Source of the DNA: an uncultured Acidilobus sp. JCHS
GTDB taxonomy: Archaea > Thermoproteota > Thermoprotei_A > Sulfolobales > Acidilobaceae
Direction: 5' to 3'
Assembly: GCA_000495735.1 (NCBI GenBank)
Contig: AYMD01000001.1
Coordinates: 124,001 to 188,000, forward strand
Length of the DNA: 64,000 bases
Below are positions 49,062 to 57,426 of the stretch, in pieces; within the stretch, counting starts at the first letter, position 1, and the number at the start of each line of letters is the position of its first letter. A model generated the notes under the pieces. The model was not told the origin of the DNA. It saw only the letters and a list, made by a program, of their open reading frames with translations, and ran no database searches. The translations under genes were made by a program, and so were the position numbers.

Positions 49062-49738
49062 CCTACCTCCCGCTCTTCATAGACCTCAGCGGCAAGAGGG
49101 TGGTGGTCTTCGGCGGCGGCTCCGTGGGGACCAGGAGGGCCCTGGAGTTCGCCAGGGCGGGCGCCAAGGTGACGGTGGTCGCCGACAGGTTCTCCCAGGA
49201 GCTCGAGGTTGCCGCCAGGGGAGGGGCCCTGGAACTGATCAGGGCGCCGCTCTCGCCAGGGGACGACGTGAGCAGGTACCTCAGGGGCGCCCTGCTGGCG
49301 GTCATAGCGACCTCTGACCAGGCCCTTAACGGTTACCTGGCCAGGAGGGCCAGGGAGCTGGGGGTACTTGTTAACAACGCCACGGAGGCCTCGGAGGGCG
49401 ACGTCGTCTTCCCGTTCAGGGCTGAGCCCCTGCCGGGCCTTCACATAGCGGTCACGACGCTAGGCGCCTCGGGCGTGGCTGCCAGGTGGGCCAGGGACAG
49501 GGCCTCGAAGTGCCTCTCCTCAGACAACGAGCTCAGGACACTCCTTGAGGCCATGAGCGCCTTCAAGAGGGAGCTCAAGGCCAGGGTGCCTGACGTCAGG
49601 AGGAGGCTGGAGCTCTATTTCAAGGTGGAGTCCGATCGGGTCTTCAGGAGCCTGGTGGCCAGCGGGGACGTCGAGGCGGCCCTAAGGAGGGCGCTAGAGG
49701 TAGCTGGCCTCTCAGGGGCTCAGGGGGCCAGGGACTGA
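49028..49738 (+). CDS. Precorrin-2 dehydrogenase (Met8/CysG-N type)
   Basis: Oxidises precorrin-2 to sirohydrochlorin with NAD. The 236-residue protein starts LTYLPLFIDLSGKRVVVFGG with the dinucleotide loop GGGSVGTRRALEFARAG, continues with LLAVIATSDQALNGYLARRA, NNATEASEGDVVFPF and an ending domain of helices like Met8 from yeast and the CysG N-terminal half. The methyltransferase domain of bifunctional CysG is absent. Whether it also inserts iron, as Met8 does, cannot be read; the catalytic Asp of the CysG/Met8 family was not checked. GTG starts at 49028 and 49046 are both possible; the gene overlaps ahbC by 34 bp, so the pathway genes are co-translated. Confidence 0.85.
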   Translation: MAGSQEVGNGLTYLPLFIDLSGKRVVVFGGGSVGTRRALEFARAGAKVTVVADRFSQELEVAARGGALELIRAPLSPGDDVSRYLRGALLAVIATSDQALNGYLARRARELGVLVNNATEASEGDVVFPFRAEPLPGLHIAVTTLGASGVAARWARDRASKCLSSDNELRTLLEAMSAFKRELKARVPDVRRRLELYFKVESDRVFRSLVASGDVEAALRRALEVAGLSGAQGARD

Positions 49739-49844
49739 CAAGGCGCTCCCACCTCCATGGCCGTGAGGGCGCTTGCGGCAAGAGGCTGTGCTGGGCAGGA
49801 AAACGCTCTTAAGCGCGCAGGGAGGACGCGGGTTGAGCCTCGGC

Positions 49845-50150
49845 CTAGTTGACCTTTGACTTGACCATCTCAAGGAACCTCCTCGAGTCCCCTGCCCTGA
49901 CGGCCTCCATGGCCCCCTCGACCTCAAGGGGGTTCAGGCCGAAGGCCCTAAGGACTATCTTAAAGGTGGCCTCAACTAGGCCCGCTGGGGCCACGCCCAG
50001 GGCCTCCCTGTAGGCCGCGACGGGGTCCACCAGTATCTGCTCAACGAAGGGCCTGCCGAACCTCGCGTAGAACCTGGCGTTGAGGCTTGAGAGGAGCCCT
50101 ATGGCGACGGTCCTGAGAGCGGTTTCAGCCGCCTTAATCGCCTTGGCCAA
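49845..50150 (-). CDS. Hypothetical protein
   Basis: A 101-residue, mainly helical protein (NARFYARFGRPFVEQILVDP, then AAYREALGVAPAGLVEATFK and EGAMEAVRAGDSRRFLEMVK) that I do not recognise. The frame stays open upstream for about 15 more codons with WALPLANWSEGEK before the TTG at 50150, but there is no usual start in that part. It is divergent from the KaiC-like gene and convergent with the heme operon, with no close partners. Confidence 0.5.
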   Translation of the reverse strand: MAKAIKAAETALRTVAIGLLSSLNARFYARFGRPFVEQILVDPVAAYREALGVAPAGLVEATFKIVLRAFGLNPLEVEGAMEAVRAGDSRRFLEMVKSKVN

Positions 50151-50330
50151 CTTCTCGCCCTCCGACCAGTTAGCTAGGGGCAGCGCCCATCCCTCGCGGC
50201 CTCTGTGAAAAGGCTTTAGGACGTACTAAAGACTAAGGTCCATGTAAACCTGAAAAACCCAAGGGTCCTTCCGTGCCACAGTAGTACCTTAGTGTAGCCC
50301 CAAGTATTGAACGGCGTTTACGGGTAAGCT

Positions 50331-50345
50331 GTTTTAAAATAAAAT
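50331..50345 (+). promoter_or_regulatory. TATA box of the KaiC-like gene
   Basis: GTTTTAAAATAAAAT, an unusually AT-rich element in this genome. It is centred about 26 bases before 50364 and about 41 bases before the GTG at 50379, which implies a short leader. Confidence 0.5.
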
Positions 50346-50378
50346 CCCTCAAGGTAAGGCCTCACAAAGGCAGCCGCG

Positions 50379-51761
50379 GTGGGCCAGACCTCCCTGGTCA
50401 GACTTGGCGTCACAGGCCTTGACGAGGCGCTAGGGGGAGGGGTGCCCAGGGGGTCAATCATACTGCTGGCCGGCTACCCCGGGGCCGGCAAGACGACGCT
50501 CGCGACCCAGTTCGCCTGTGAGGGCGTGAGGAACGGCGAGAGGGCCCTGTATGTGAGCTTCGTCGAGCCCAAGGAGGACTTCTACAGGAACTCGGCAAAC
50601 TTCGGCATCAACCTGGCGGAGGCCGAGTCTAAGGGGCTCTTCAAGTACTATGAGGCGCTCAACGTGAGCACCCCCGAGGCGCTCTCAGACCTAATAGAGG
50701 ACATACTCACTCAGGTCGACACCATGGGCGCCTCAAGGGCTGTGGTTGACAGCGTCTCGGCCGTCGAGCAGCTCGCTGGGGGCGCCGCCAGGGTTAGGGA
50801 GGTGCTGCACAGCGCCTTCTACGTGGGCCTGAAGAAGAGGGGGGTCACGTCAATACTAGTGGCTGAGCTCCCCTTCGGGGGTGAGGTGGTGGGCCTAGGC
50901 CCTGAGGAGTTCATAGCTGACGGCGTCATAATAATGAAGTACCGTTACGTCAAGGGCAAGATGGAGAGGTACGCCGAGATAAAGAAGATGAGGGGCTCCT
51001 TCGTATCGATGTCCTACCTGCCTTACACAATAACCCAGAGAGGGGTCGTCTTCCCGCCGGCCCTCGAGCACTCTTCGCTTCCTAGCGGGGTGAGGCCCCA
51101 CAGGTCCTTCAGGTTCCTGGGGCTTGACGTAGCTGAAGGCTCAGGTACCCTCATAGCTTATGACCCGACCCTTGACCCCCTCTGGCTGTCCGTAGGCCTC
51201 CTGGTGGCCCCAGCGGCCAGGGCTGGCCTTAAGGTAAGGTACGGCTCATACATACATGGCCTTGCCTCAATTAAGCACGCCCTTGAGACGTGCCTGGGTC
51301 CAGCGGAGCTGGGCAGGGTCCTTGTTGAGGCCTTTGACGCGAGCACGCTCACGACCGCGGACGCTGAGCTTCAGGCCTACGAGGGTGACAGAAGCTTTAG
51401 CCCCGACATAGTTGTTGTTGAAGGTATCAACATGCTGGCCGAGTTCATTGATAGGCCCGACTACACAGGGGTCGTCTACAGGACCCTCGTCAGGAGGGCT
51501 GCCAGTAACATAACGACGTTCCACCTCTACGCGGTGCCCAGGCAGGAGGTCTGGGAAGTTCCCCTCTCCAGGTACTACGACTACGTCCTCTACGCCTACC
51601 CCACAGAGGACGGCATAGGGGTTGACGTGCTGAGGGCCTGGGGCCAGCCAGGCCCCAGCAAGAGGCCCTTGACGAGCTTAAGGGTCAGGTACGAGGAGCT
51701 GCCCTGCGGAGGCGAGCTCGGCCTAAGGCCTGAGGGGTCGCAGAACGCGGGCGGCCGTTAA
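50379..51761 (+). CDS. KaiC-like RecA-superfamily ATPase with degenerate second domain
   Basis: A 460-residue soluble ATPase. The first domain (about 1-235) has the Walker A loop LAGYPGAGKTTLATQFACEG near 31-50, Walker B RAVVDSVSAVEQL, and the closing basic motif of archaeal KaiC-like proteins (ERYAEIKKMRGS). The second half (about 245-440) follows the same secondary structure (WLSVGLLVAPAARAGLKVRY and DIVVVEGINMLAEFI), but no GKT loop is visible at the expected place, so only the first half should bind ATP normally. Its role is unknown: archaeal KaiC-like proteins occur in regulation and motility. It stands alone, 43 bp before tRNA-Arg. Confidence 0.8.
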   Translation: MGQTSLVRLGVTGLDEALGGGVPRGSIILLAGYPGAGKTTLATQFACEGVRNGERALYVSFVEPKEDFYRNSANFGINLAEAESKGLFKYYEALNVSTPEALSDLIEDILTQVDTMGASRAVVDSVSAVEQLAGGAARVREVLHSAFYVGLKKRGVTSILVAELPFGGEVVGLGPEEFIADGVIIMKYRYVKGKMERYAEIKKMRGSFVSMSYLPYTITQRGVVFPPALEHSSLPSGVRPHRSFRFLGLDVAEGSGTLIAYDPTLDPLWLSVGLLVAPAARAGLKVRYGSYIHGLASIKHALETCLGPAELGRVLVEAFDASTLTTADAELQAYEGDRSFSPDIVVVEGINMLAEFIDRPDYTGVVYRTLVRRAASNITTFHLYAVPRQEVWEVPLSRYYDYVLYAYPTEDGIGVDVLRAWGQPGPSKRPLTSLRVRYEELPCGGELGLRPEGSQNAGGR

Positions 51762-51804
51762 AGCTAATAAGAGCCTGGCTCACAGGCGTCGCGAGGAGGC
51801 CGGT

Positions 51805-51879
51805 GGACCCGTAGCTCAGCCAGGACAGAGCGCCGGCCTCCTAAGCCGGTGGTCGGGGGTTCAAATCCCCCCGGGTCCG
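51805..51879 (+). tRNA. tRNA-Arg(CCT)
   Basis: Cloverleaf read by eye. The acceptor strands are GGACCCG and CGGGTCC with discriminator G, and genomic CCA follows at 51880-51882. The anticodon stem CCGGC/GCCGG encloses loop CTCCTAA, giving anticodon CCT (decodes AGG). The T arm is GGGGG-TTCAAAT-CCCCC. No intron interrupts it. A TATA-like GCTAATAAG at 51763-51771 lies upstream in the tail of the KaiC-like gene region. AGG is the dominant Arg codon here, so this tRNA should be important. Confidence 0.92.
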
Positions 51880-51963
51880 CCACAACCTTCTGGGCTTCCC
51901 AATCATTAATCATGACAAGGACTATAGGGAGGTACTAGAAGCTATACTTTGAGTGTAGGGTCC

Positions 51964-52848
51964 TCAGCCCTCCTTAATGGGCTCACGGCTCAGCACGCCG
52001 GTGAGGCAGTGGACCCCACCCCCTCCCTTCAGCACCTCATCAATGTCAACCTCTATAACGTCAACTCCCTCGCCTTCCAGGAGCTTCTTTACGACCTCGC
52101 AGCCGGTCCCCATGACAACCCTGCGGGGCCTCAGGGCCACCATGTTGAGGCAGAGCCTGCCCCCTATGCCGCCGGGGAGCTGGGAGTACTCAACGGTCAG
52201 GACGTTGAAGCCCGCCCTCCTCAGGGCCTCGGCGGCCTCCCAGGGGAAGACCTGCCTCACGGTTACAATGGTCCTTACGTCGACCTGGGCCACGTACTCA
52301 TCTATGTGGATGGAGCTCATGGGGGTCTGGACCTCTATCACCTGCTCAACGCCTGCCTCCCTGAGGGCTGCCTTGAGGGCCTCAAGCCCTGCCCTGTTGG
52401 TCCTCTCGCCGACCCCGGCTAGGGCTATGGAGGGCGACAGCACCATAGCGTTGCCCCCCTCGAACACCTCGGGCTCCCTCATGGACTTAAGGACGGGGTA
52501 GCCGAGCTTCTCTATGATCTCCCTGTAGGCCCTCTCCTCGCCCCTCCTCACCTCGTACATGAACCTCGATATTACTGCCCCCCTTGGCGTCATCAGGAAG
52601 GGGTCCCTGGCGTACATTGCGTTGGGCTTGTCCTCAAGGCCCTCGACCAGGTGGACCCTGACCCCCTCGGACCTGTAGAGGCCTATGAGCTCCTCGACCT
52701 CCTCCCTAGCCTTCTCAACGCTCATAGGCGACCTGAAGAGGTACTGCCTGTAGTTGTTCTCATTAACCAGGAGGACCTCCCTGCCCGGGACGTGCATCAC
52801 GACCTCCTTAAGGGCTCCCACCTCCGAGTTGACGAGAGGTAGGCGAAT
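51964..52848 (-). CDS. Arginine deiminase/amidinotransferase-fold enzyme (ADI or DDAH type)
   Basis: A guanidino-modifying enzyme that probably hydrolyses arginine or a relative to citrulline plus an amine. The active site is visible: MYARDPFLMTPRG (Asp), EVFEGGNAMVL (Glu-Gly-Gly-Asn), SSIHIDEYVAQVD (His and Asp), and the nucleophile Cys in GGGGVHCLTGVLSREP near the end. The GTG at 52821 is the first usual start. The family's N-terminus, however, reads INSE(V/I)GxLKEVxxHxPG, and here LVNSEVGALKEVVMHVPG begins upstream of it. An ATT at 52846-52848, just after an in-frame TAG and five bases behind GGTGA of a full GGAGGTGATC, is the best start. Arginine deiminase or DDAH cannot be chosen by motifs. 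Confidence 0.85.
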   Translation of the reverse strand: MRLPLVNSEVGALKEVVMHVPGREVLLVNENNYRQYLFRSPMSVEKAREEVEELIGLYRSEGVRVHLVEGLEDKPNAMYARDPFLMTPRGAVISRFMYEVRRGEERAYREIIEKLGYPVLKSMREPEVFEGGNAMVLSPSIALAGVGERTNRAGLEALKAALREAGVEQVIEVQTPMSSIHIDEYVAQVDVRTIVTVRQVFPWEAAEALRRAGFNVLTVEYSQLPGGIGGRLCLNMVALRPRRVVMGTGCEVVKKLLEGEGVDVIEVDIDEVLKGGGGVHCLTGVLSREPIKEG

Positions 52849-52851
52849 CTA

Positions 52852-52861
52852 GATCACCTCC
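52852..52861 (-). promoter_or_regulatory. Full-length Shine-Dalgarno site ahead of an ATT codon
   Basis: Minus-strand GGAGGTGATC is complementary over its whole length to the usual 3' end of archaeal 16S rRNA. It is followed by TAG and then ATT, the first codon of the conserved N-terminus of the ADI-like protein. It fixes the likely start and is the clearest ribosome site in the window. Confidence 0.65.
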
Positions 52862-52982
52862 TCTAATGAGGTTGACCAAGGTTAAAATTTACTTAAGGCC
52901 GACCGGCAGCCAGCAGATGGTGGGAACCGTCAAGGCGCCTCAGGTCAGGCCTCAACAGCTGGGTCTCAGGCCGCTCGGCTCG

Positions 52983-53999
52983 CTAGAACGGGGGCCTCCC
53001 GCTTGACAGGAGCCTAGCAGCGTCGTAGGCGAAGTAGGTTATTATCATGTCGGCCCCCGCCCTCCTTATGGAGTAGAGGAGCTCCATCATGGCAGTGGTC
53101 TCATCTATAAGGCCTGCCCTGGCGGCCGCCTTGACCATGGCGTACTCGCCGCTCACATCATACGCGGCCAAGGGGACGTCGGGGTAGCGCTCCTTGACGA
53201 GCCTTATGACGTCAAGGTACATCAGGGCCGGCTTGACCATCACTATGTCGGCCCCCTCCTCCAGGTCAAGCCTCACCTCCTTCAGCGCCTCCCTGGCGTT
53301 CCTGGGGTCCATCTGGTAGCTCCTCCTGTCGCCGAAGCGGGGGGCCGAGTCGACGGCCTGCCTGAAGGGGCCGTAGAGGGAGCTCGCGAACTTGACGGAG
53401 TAGGCCATTATGCCGACGTCTGTGAAGCCGGCGTCGTCCAGGGCCTCCCTTATGGCCCTCACCTGGCCGTCCATCATGCCAGAGGGCGCCACGAAGTCCG
53501 CCCCGGCCTGGGCCTGGGAGACGGCTATCCTCTGGTAGACCTTCAGGGTAGAGTCGTTGTCTATTATGACCCCTCTCCTCGACTGGGCCGGCAGGCCGCA
53601 GTGGCCGTGGGACGTGTACTCGCATATACAGAGGTCCGTCATGAGGACCGGCTCCCAGCCCACCTCGTCCCTTATGGTCCTCAGCGCCCTCTGTACGGGC
53701 CCGTCCTCAGCGAAGGCCCTTGAGCCCACCTCGTCCTTTGAGGAGGGGACGCCGAAGAGCAGGAAGGCCCTGACCCCGACCTCCATGGCTGAAGACACGG
53801 CGTTAACGAGCTCACGTGAGGCGGGAGGATAGGTAGTGTAGCCCTCAAGGCCTGGGGTCGGCGCTGGCTTGGAGAGGTTCTCGTCAACGAAGAGGGGCAT
53901 CATGAGCTTCGAGGGCGTCAGGTCGACCTCGGCTACAAGGGACCTCAGGGCCCAGGACGACCTGAGCCTCCTAGGCCTTATCCTCGGGAACCCCGCCAT
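52983..53999 (-). CDS. hemB: Delta-aminolevulinic acid dehydratase (porphobilinogen synthase)
   Basis: Joins two 5-aminolevulinates to porphobilinogen for heme, siroheme and cobalamin. The 338-residue protein starts at the ATG at 53999 (MAGFPRIRPRRLRSSWALRS), inside the end of hemA. Metal site Cys residues are in MTDLCICEYTSHGHCGLP, the first Schiff-base Lys in MAYSVKFASSLYGPFR, and the second in DIVMVKPALMYLDVI; the end is ADMIITYFAYDAARLL. The Cys-rich metal site suggests a zinc enzyme. It follows hemA on the same strand with a 29-bp overlap. Confidence 0.94.
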   Translation of the reverse strand: MAGFPRIRPRRLRSSWALRSLVAEVDLTPSKLMMPLFVDENLSKPAPTPGLEGYTTYPPASRELVNAVSSAMEVGVRAFLLFGVPSSKDEVGSRAFAEDGPVQRALRTIRDEVGWEPVLMTDLCICEYTSHGHCGLPAQSRRGVIIDNDSTLKVYQRIAVSQAQAGADFVAPSGMMDGQVRAIREALDDAGFTDVGIMAYSVKFASSLYGPFRQAVDSAPRFGDRRSYQMDPRNAREALKEVRLDLEEGADIVMVKPALMYLDVIRLVKERYPDVPLAAYDVSGEYAMVKAAARAGLIDETTAMMELLYSIRRAGADMIITYFAYDAARLLSSGRPPF

Positions 54000-55209
54000 A
54001 GCCTTCACCCCTGAGGGACAGCATGGACTCATACCTCCTGGCCAGCTCCCTCGCCAGGTGTCCCCTCGAGTCAGGGTCCTCGCGTATATATGAGAGCACG
54101 GGGAAGAAGGCCCTCTTGACGGTGCTGTTGAGGGCCGTCAGGACAGCCTCGTGGGGGTCCTCGCCCCCTGCTATGCGCTTAGCCGTGACCCTGGCCTCCT
54201 CCTCAACTATGAGGCCAACTACCCTCATTATCTGGGACAGGTACCTGTCAACGGACTTCCTCTTAAGGAAGGCCTTAAGCCTGTCAAGCTCTTCCTCCAG
54301 CAGGGCTTCGACCTTCGGGACCTCCTCAAGTCTCGCCCTAGCGCTCTCCTCGACGAAGGCCTCAACCTCGCGAGCTGTGTAGTCAGGTAACGTCGAGGCG
54401 GGGGGAGTCGATATGTCTACCAATACCTTGCACCTTGACCTGAGGTTCGTCAGCTCAGGCCTTGGGCCGCCCTTGATAGCTACCAGGGCCAGGTCAACGC
54501 TGTCAATGGCGTTAACTTCGGCCAGGCTGATGGCCTTAGCCCCAGGGCACTCGCTGGCCGCCTCGGACGCCCTCGCAGGGTTCCTGTCAGCGACTATGAC
54601 GGAGGCAGGCCTCCACTTAGTGCAGAGGTGCCTTAGCATTGCCCTGGCCGCCATGCCGGCCCCCACGACTAGGACCCTCCTCCCGTCCAGGTCACCGAGG
54701 GCCCTGGTCCCCAGCTCAACGGCGGCCTGGGGGTAGCCCAGGACCCCCTTTGATATCCTCGTCTCTCTCCTGGCCCTGGCCCCGGCGCTTATGGCCGAGT
54801 GGAAGACAGCGTCGAGGAGCTCGCTCGTGAGCCCGGCCCTCCTGGTCTCAAGCCAGGCGTCCCTGACCTGCCCCAGCACCTCGTCCTCGCCTACGATCTG
54901 GGACTCAAGCCCAGCGGCTACCCTCAGCAGGTGCCTGGCGGCCTCCTCGCCCTCAAGGCGCCAGGGCGCCTTAAGCAGCGACCTGATTACCTCCTCTGAC
55001 CTCCCTGGGGCCGGGGAGTCCAGGTACACCTCGAACCTGTTGCACGTCGAGAGCACCACGACGCCCCTTGAGAGCGGGGCCAAGAGCTCGTAGGCCCTCC
55101 TCTTGATGCCCTCAGCCACCGGGAGCAGTTCTGCGAAGCAGGAGTCCCTGAACGTCACGCCGTAGGCTAAGAGCGACTGCAGGCCAAGGTCCTCTGGCTC
55201 TGAATACAA
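53971..55209 (-). CDS. hemA: Glutamyl-tRNA reductase
   Basis: First committed step of tetrapyrrole synthesis by the C5 route: reduces glutamyl-tRNA to glutamate-1-semialdehyde. The 412-residue protein has the nucleophile Cys56 in VVLSTCNRFEVY, the substrate segment GLESQIVGEDEVLGQVR, an NADPH site RVLVVGAGMAARAMLRHL, and a C-terminal dimerisation spine. The TTG at 55209 follows minus-strand TATTGTATAAAG near 55240 by about 30 bases. It is followed by hemB. The next gene for this pathway, hemL, is not in the window. Confidence 0.93.
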   Translation of the reverse strand: MYSEPEDLGLQSLLAYGVTFRDSCFAELLPVAEGIKRRAYELLAPLSRGVVVLSTCNRFEVYLDSPAPGRSEEVIRSLLKAPWRLEGEEAARHLLRVAAGLESQIVGEDEVLGQVRDAWLETRRAGLTSELLDAVFHSAISAGARARRETRISKGVLGYPQAAVELGTRALGDLDGRRVLVVGAGMAARAMLRHLCTKWRPASVIVADRNPARASEAASECPGAKAISLAEVNAIDSVDLALVAIKGGPRPELTNLRSRCKVLVDISTPPASTLPDYTAREVEAFVEESARARLEEVPKVEALLEEELDRLKAFLKRKSVDRYLSQIMRVVGLIVEEEARVTAKRIAGGEDPHEAVLTALNSTVKRAFFPVLSYIREDPDSRGHLARELARRYESMLSLRGEGYGGVPEDKA

Positions 55210-55323
55210 GGTCTCTCGCCAGGTTTAGGACGCCTTCCCTTTATACAATATCGCCATTAGCCCGGCCTAGGCCCCACTATACGCGTATATATTTGACCTA
55301 GCCCCCACGACCCTGAAGAGACC

Positions 55324-55878
55324 TTGCTGGTGCTGGTCTACCACGACCCCGGCAGCGACGCTGGCCCTGTGCTCAGCCTCGCCGAGAAGGTCGGGGCCAG
55401 GGCCGTGAGGATCTCGGAGCTGTCCAGGGCCGAAATATCGCCCCAGGACTCAGTCGTCCTGCTGATGCCCATGAGGGGAGGCCATCACCTTGAGGTTCAG
55501 GAGGTCGTTAGGTCAAGGGGTGCGAGGTTCCTGGGACGAATACCTCCCGAGGTCACAGCCGTCGTGATAGCCAGGGCAGCCTCGTCGGCGGGCTGCGGCA
55601 GCGTCAGGCTGCACTTCTGGCCGGCCGAACGGAACATTGAGGAGCAGCTTGACGACGTGGGCAGGGTGGCGGCCCTCCTCACCCTCAGGGGGCTCGTGAT
55701 AGTTCAGGACGGCTGCGCTGACTGCGTTGCGCCCCTGGCCCTCCTGCCGGGCAGGCTGTCAAGGGAGGCGGCCGAGGTCGCTGAGGCCTGCAGGTCGAGG
55801 ACCCTGGGGACCCTGGCCGAGGTGGGGATGCCGGAGCTCGAGTCCTGGCTGAGGTCGCTCGCGGCCCTCCACACTTAA
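55324..55878 (+). CDS. CbiX/SirB-like protein, possible sirohydrochlorin chelatase
   Basis: A 184-residue protein that I place tentatively in the CbiX/SirB chelatase group. The family needs two His near 'HGS' and 'G-x-H'. Here the first strand LVYHDPGSDAG and VVLLMPMRGGHHLEVQEVV could supply them. Two Cys in DGCADCVAPLALLPG are an extra feature that might bind a metal or cluster. It is placed divergently to hemA-hemB and upstream of lysS, and the heme route in this window needs an iron-inserting enzyme after precorrin-2 dehydrogenase. A TATA-like GTATATATTTGAC lies about 40 bases before the TTG start. The call is weaker than its context suggests. Confidence 0.5.
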   Translation: MLVLVYHDPGSDAGPVLSLAEKVGARAVRISELSRAEISPQDSVVLLMPMRGGHHLEVQEVVRSRGARFLGRIPPEVTAVVIARAASSAGCGSVRLHFWPAERNIEEQLDDVGRVAALLTLRGLVIVQDGCADCVAPLALLPGRLSREAAEVAEACRSRTLGTLAEVGMPELESWLRSLAALHT

Positions 55879-55911
55879 AGCCAGCGGGGCCTTGCAGAGG
55901 CGGGCCAGGGC

Positions 55912-57408
55912 TTGAGCGTCCAGTGGAACCAGGAGAGGCTCAGGCTGCTTGAGGAGCTCAGACAGATGGGCGTCAACCCCTACCCCCATAAGTTCAACAT
56001 GACCCACACGATAGCTGACCTCAGGAGGATAGCGGCCCAGAGGCAGGACAAGCCGCACGAGCCCTTCCTCACAGACGTCGCCACGGCCGGCAGGGTGGCC
56101 AACATAAGGAGGCACGGAAAGGCCTCATTCGTTGACGTATTTGACGAGGGCGAGAGGCTTCAGCTCTACCTGAGGGTCAACGAGCTGGGCGACAGGTACG
56201 AGGAGTTCCTTCACTTCGTGGGCAGGGGCGACATCATAGGCGTCAGGGGCGACCTGTTTTACACCATGAAGGGGGAGCTGAGCCTGCTCGTAAAGGACTA
56301 CAAGCTGCTCAGCAAGGCCCTCATAGAGCCGCCCGACTGGACGAAGATGACCCCCGAGTTCAGGTACGCCCACAGGTACGTGGACTTCCTCTATAACAGG
56401 GAGGCGAGGAGGATCATGGAGGTGAGGTTCAACGCCATCAGGGAGATAAGGCAGTACCTGTACTCAAGGGGCTTCGTTGAGGTCGAGACCCCCGTCCTTC
56501 AGCCCGTCTACGGGGGCGCCCTCGCCAGGCCGTTCATCTCTCACGTGAACGCCCTTGACGAGGACTGGTACCTGAGGATATCGCTTGAGCTCTACCTCAA
56601 GAGGTTCATAGTCGGGGGCTTCAACAAGGTGTTCGAGATAGGCAAGGTGTTCAGGAACGAGGACATAGACGTCACGCACAACCCCGAGTTCACCATGCTT
56701 GAGCTCTACTGGGCCTACGCCGACTACAACGACGTAATGGAGCTGACCGAGGACATGCTGAGGACGGTGGCCCAGAGGGTCCTCGGGACGACGAGGCTGA
56801 CCTACCCCATGCCTGACGGCGGCAGGGCCGAGATAGACCTGGGTCAGAGGTTCAGGAGGGTCACCATGGCTGAGGCCCTCTCGGAGGCCATGGGGAGGGA
56901 CGTTGAGAGGGTCAGCGACGACGAGCTGAAGAAGGAGCTCGACAGGCTTGGCCTCGTGCCGAGGGGAGGCGTTTACTCAAGGGGGCTGATGATAGAGAAG
57001 CTCTTCGACAAGCTCGTGTCGCCAAGGCTTATACAGCCCACGTTCGTGACGGACTACCCCATAGAGACGACGCCGCTCTGCAAGCCCCATAGGTCTAAGC
57101 CTGGCCTCGTGGAGAGGTTCGAGCTTTACATAGCAGGCATGGAGCTGGCCAACGCCTACACGGAGCTGAATGACCCCGTGCTTCAGGACCAGCTGTTCAG
57201 GCAGGAGCAGGAGATGAGGAAGAGGGGCGACCTGGAGGCGCACCCCTATGACGTGGACTTCGTCAGGGCCCTCAGCTACGGGATGCCGCCTACCGGAGGG
57301 CTCGGCATAGGCGTAGACAGGCTCGTGATGCTCCTGGCAGGAGTTAACAGCATAAAGGAGGTCCTGCCCTTCCCCATGGTCAGCGCTAAGCTGGTCCAGG
57401 GCGCCTGA
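55912..57408 (+). CDS. lysS: Lysyl-tRNA synthetase, class II
   Basis: Charges tRNA-Lys. The 498-residue protein has an N-terminal OB-fold anticodon domain ([20 protein letters not shown]) and the class II core with motif 1 [18 protein letters not shown]. Motif 2 reads [20 protein letters not shown], and motif 3 is [15 protein letters not shown] near the end. This is the class II (LysS) type, whereas many Euryarchaeota use class I LysK. The TTG start at 55912 follows the CbiX-like stop by 33 bp. The convergent ureohydrolase gene ends 18 bp downstream. Confidence 0.96.
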   Translation: MSVQWNQERLRLLEELRQMGVNPYPHKFNMTHTIADLRRIAAQRQDKPHEPFLTDVATAGRVANIRRHGKASFVDVFDEGERLQLYLRVNELGDRYEEFLHFVGRGDIIGVRGDLFYTMKGELSLLVKDYKLLSKALIEPPDWTKMTPEFRYAHRYVDFLYNREARRIMEVRFNAIREIRQYLYSRGFVEVETPVLQPVYGGALARPFISHVNALDEDWYLRISLELYLKRFIVGGFNKVFEIGKVFRNEDIDVTHNPEFTMLELYWAYADYNDVMELTEDMLRTVAQRVLGTTRLTYPMPDGGRAEIDLGQRFRRVTMAEALSEAMGRDVERVSDDELKKELDRLGLVPRGGVYSRGLMIEKLFDKLVSPRLIQPTFVTDYPIETTPLCKPHRSKPGLVERFELYIAGMELANAYTELNDPVLQDQLFRQEQEMRKRGDLEAHPYDVDFVRALSYGMPPTGGLGIGVDRLVMLLAGVNSIKEVLPFPMVSAKLVQGA

Positions 57409-57426
57409 GGCCCCGTCTACGTTAGT

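Noticed and set aside
52917-53006. Plus-strand 29-codon ORF with TATA-like GGTTAAAATTTACTTAAGG upstream
   Set aside because: The TATA-like element is palindromic enough to serve the opposite gene, and the ORF ends inside hemB. The evidence is too weak for a gene.
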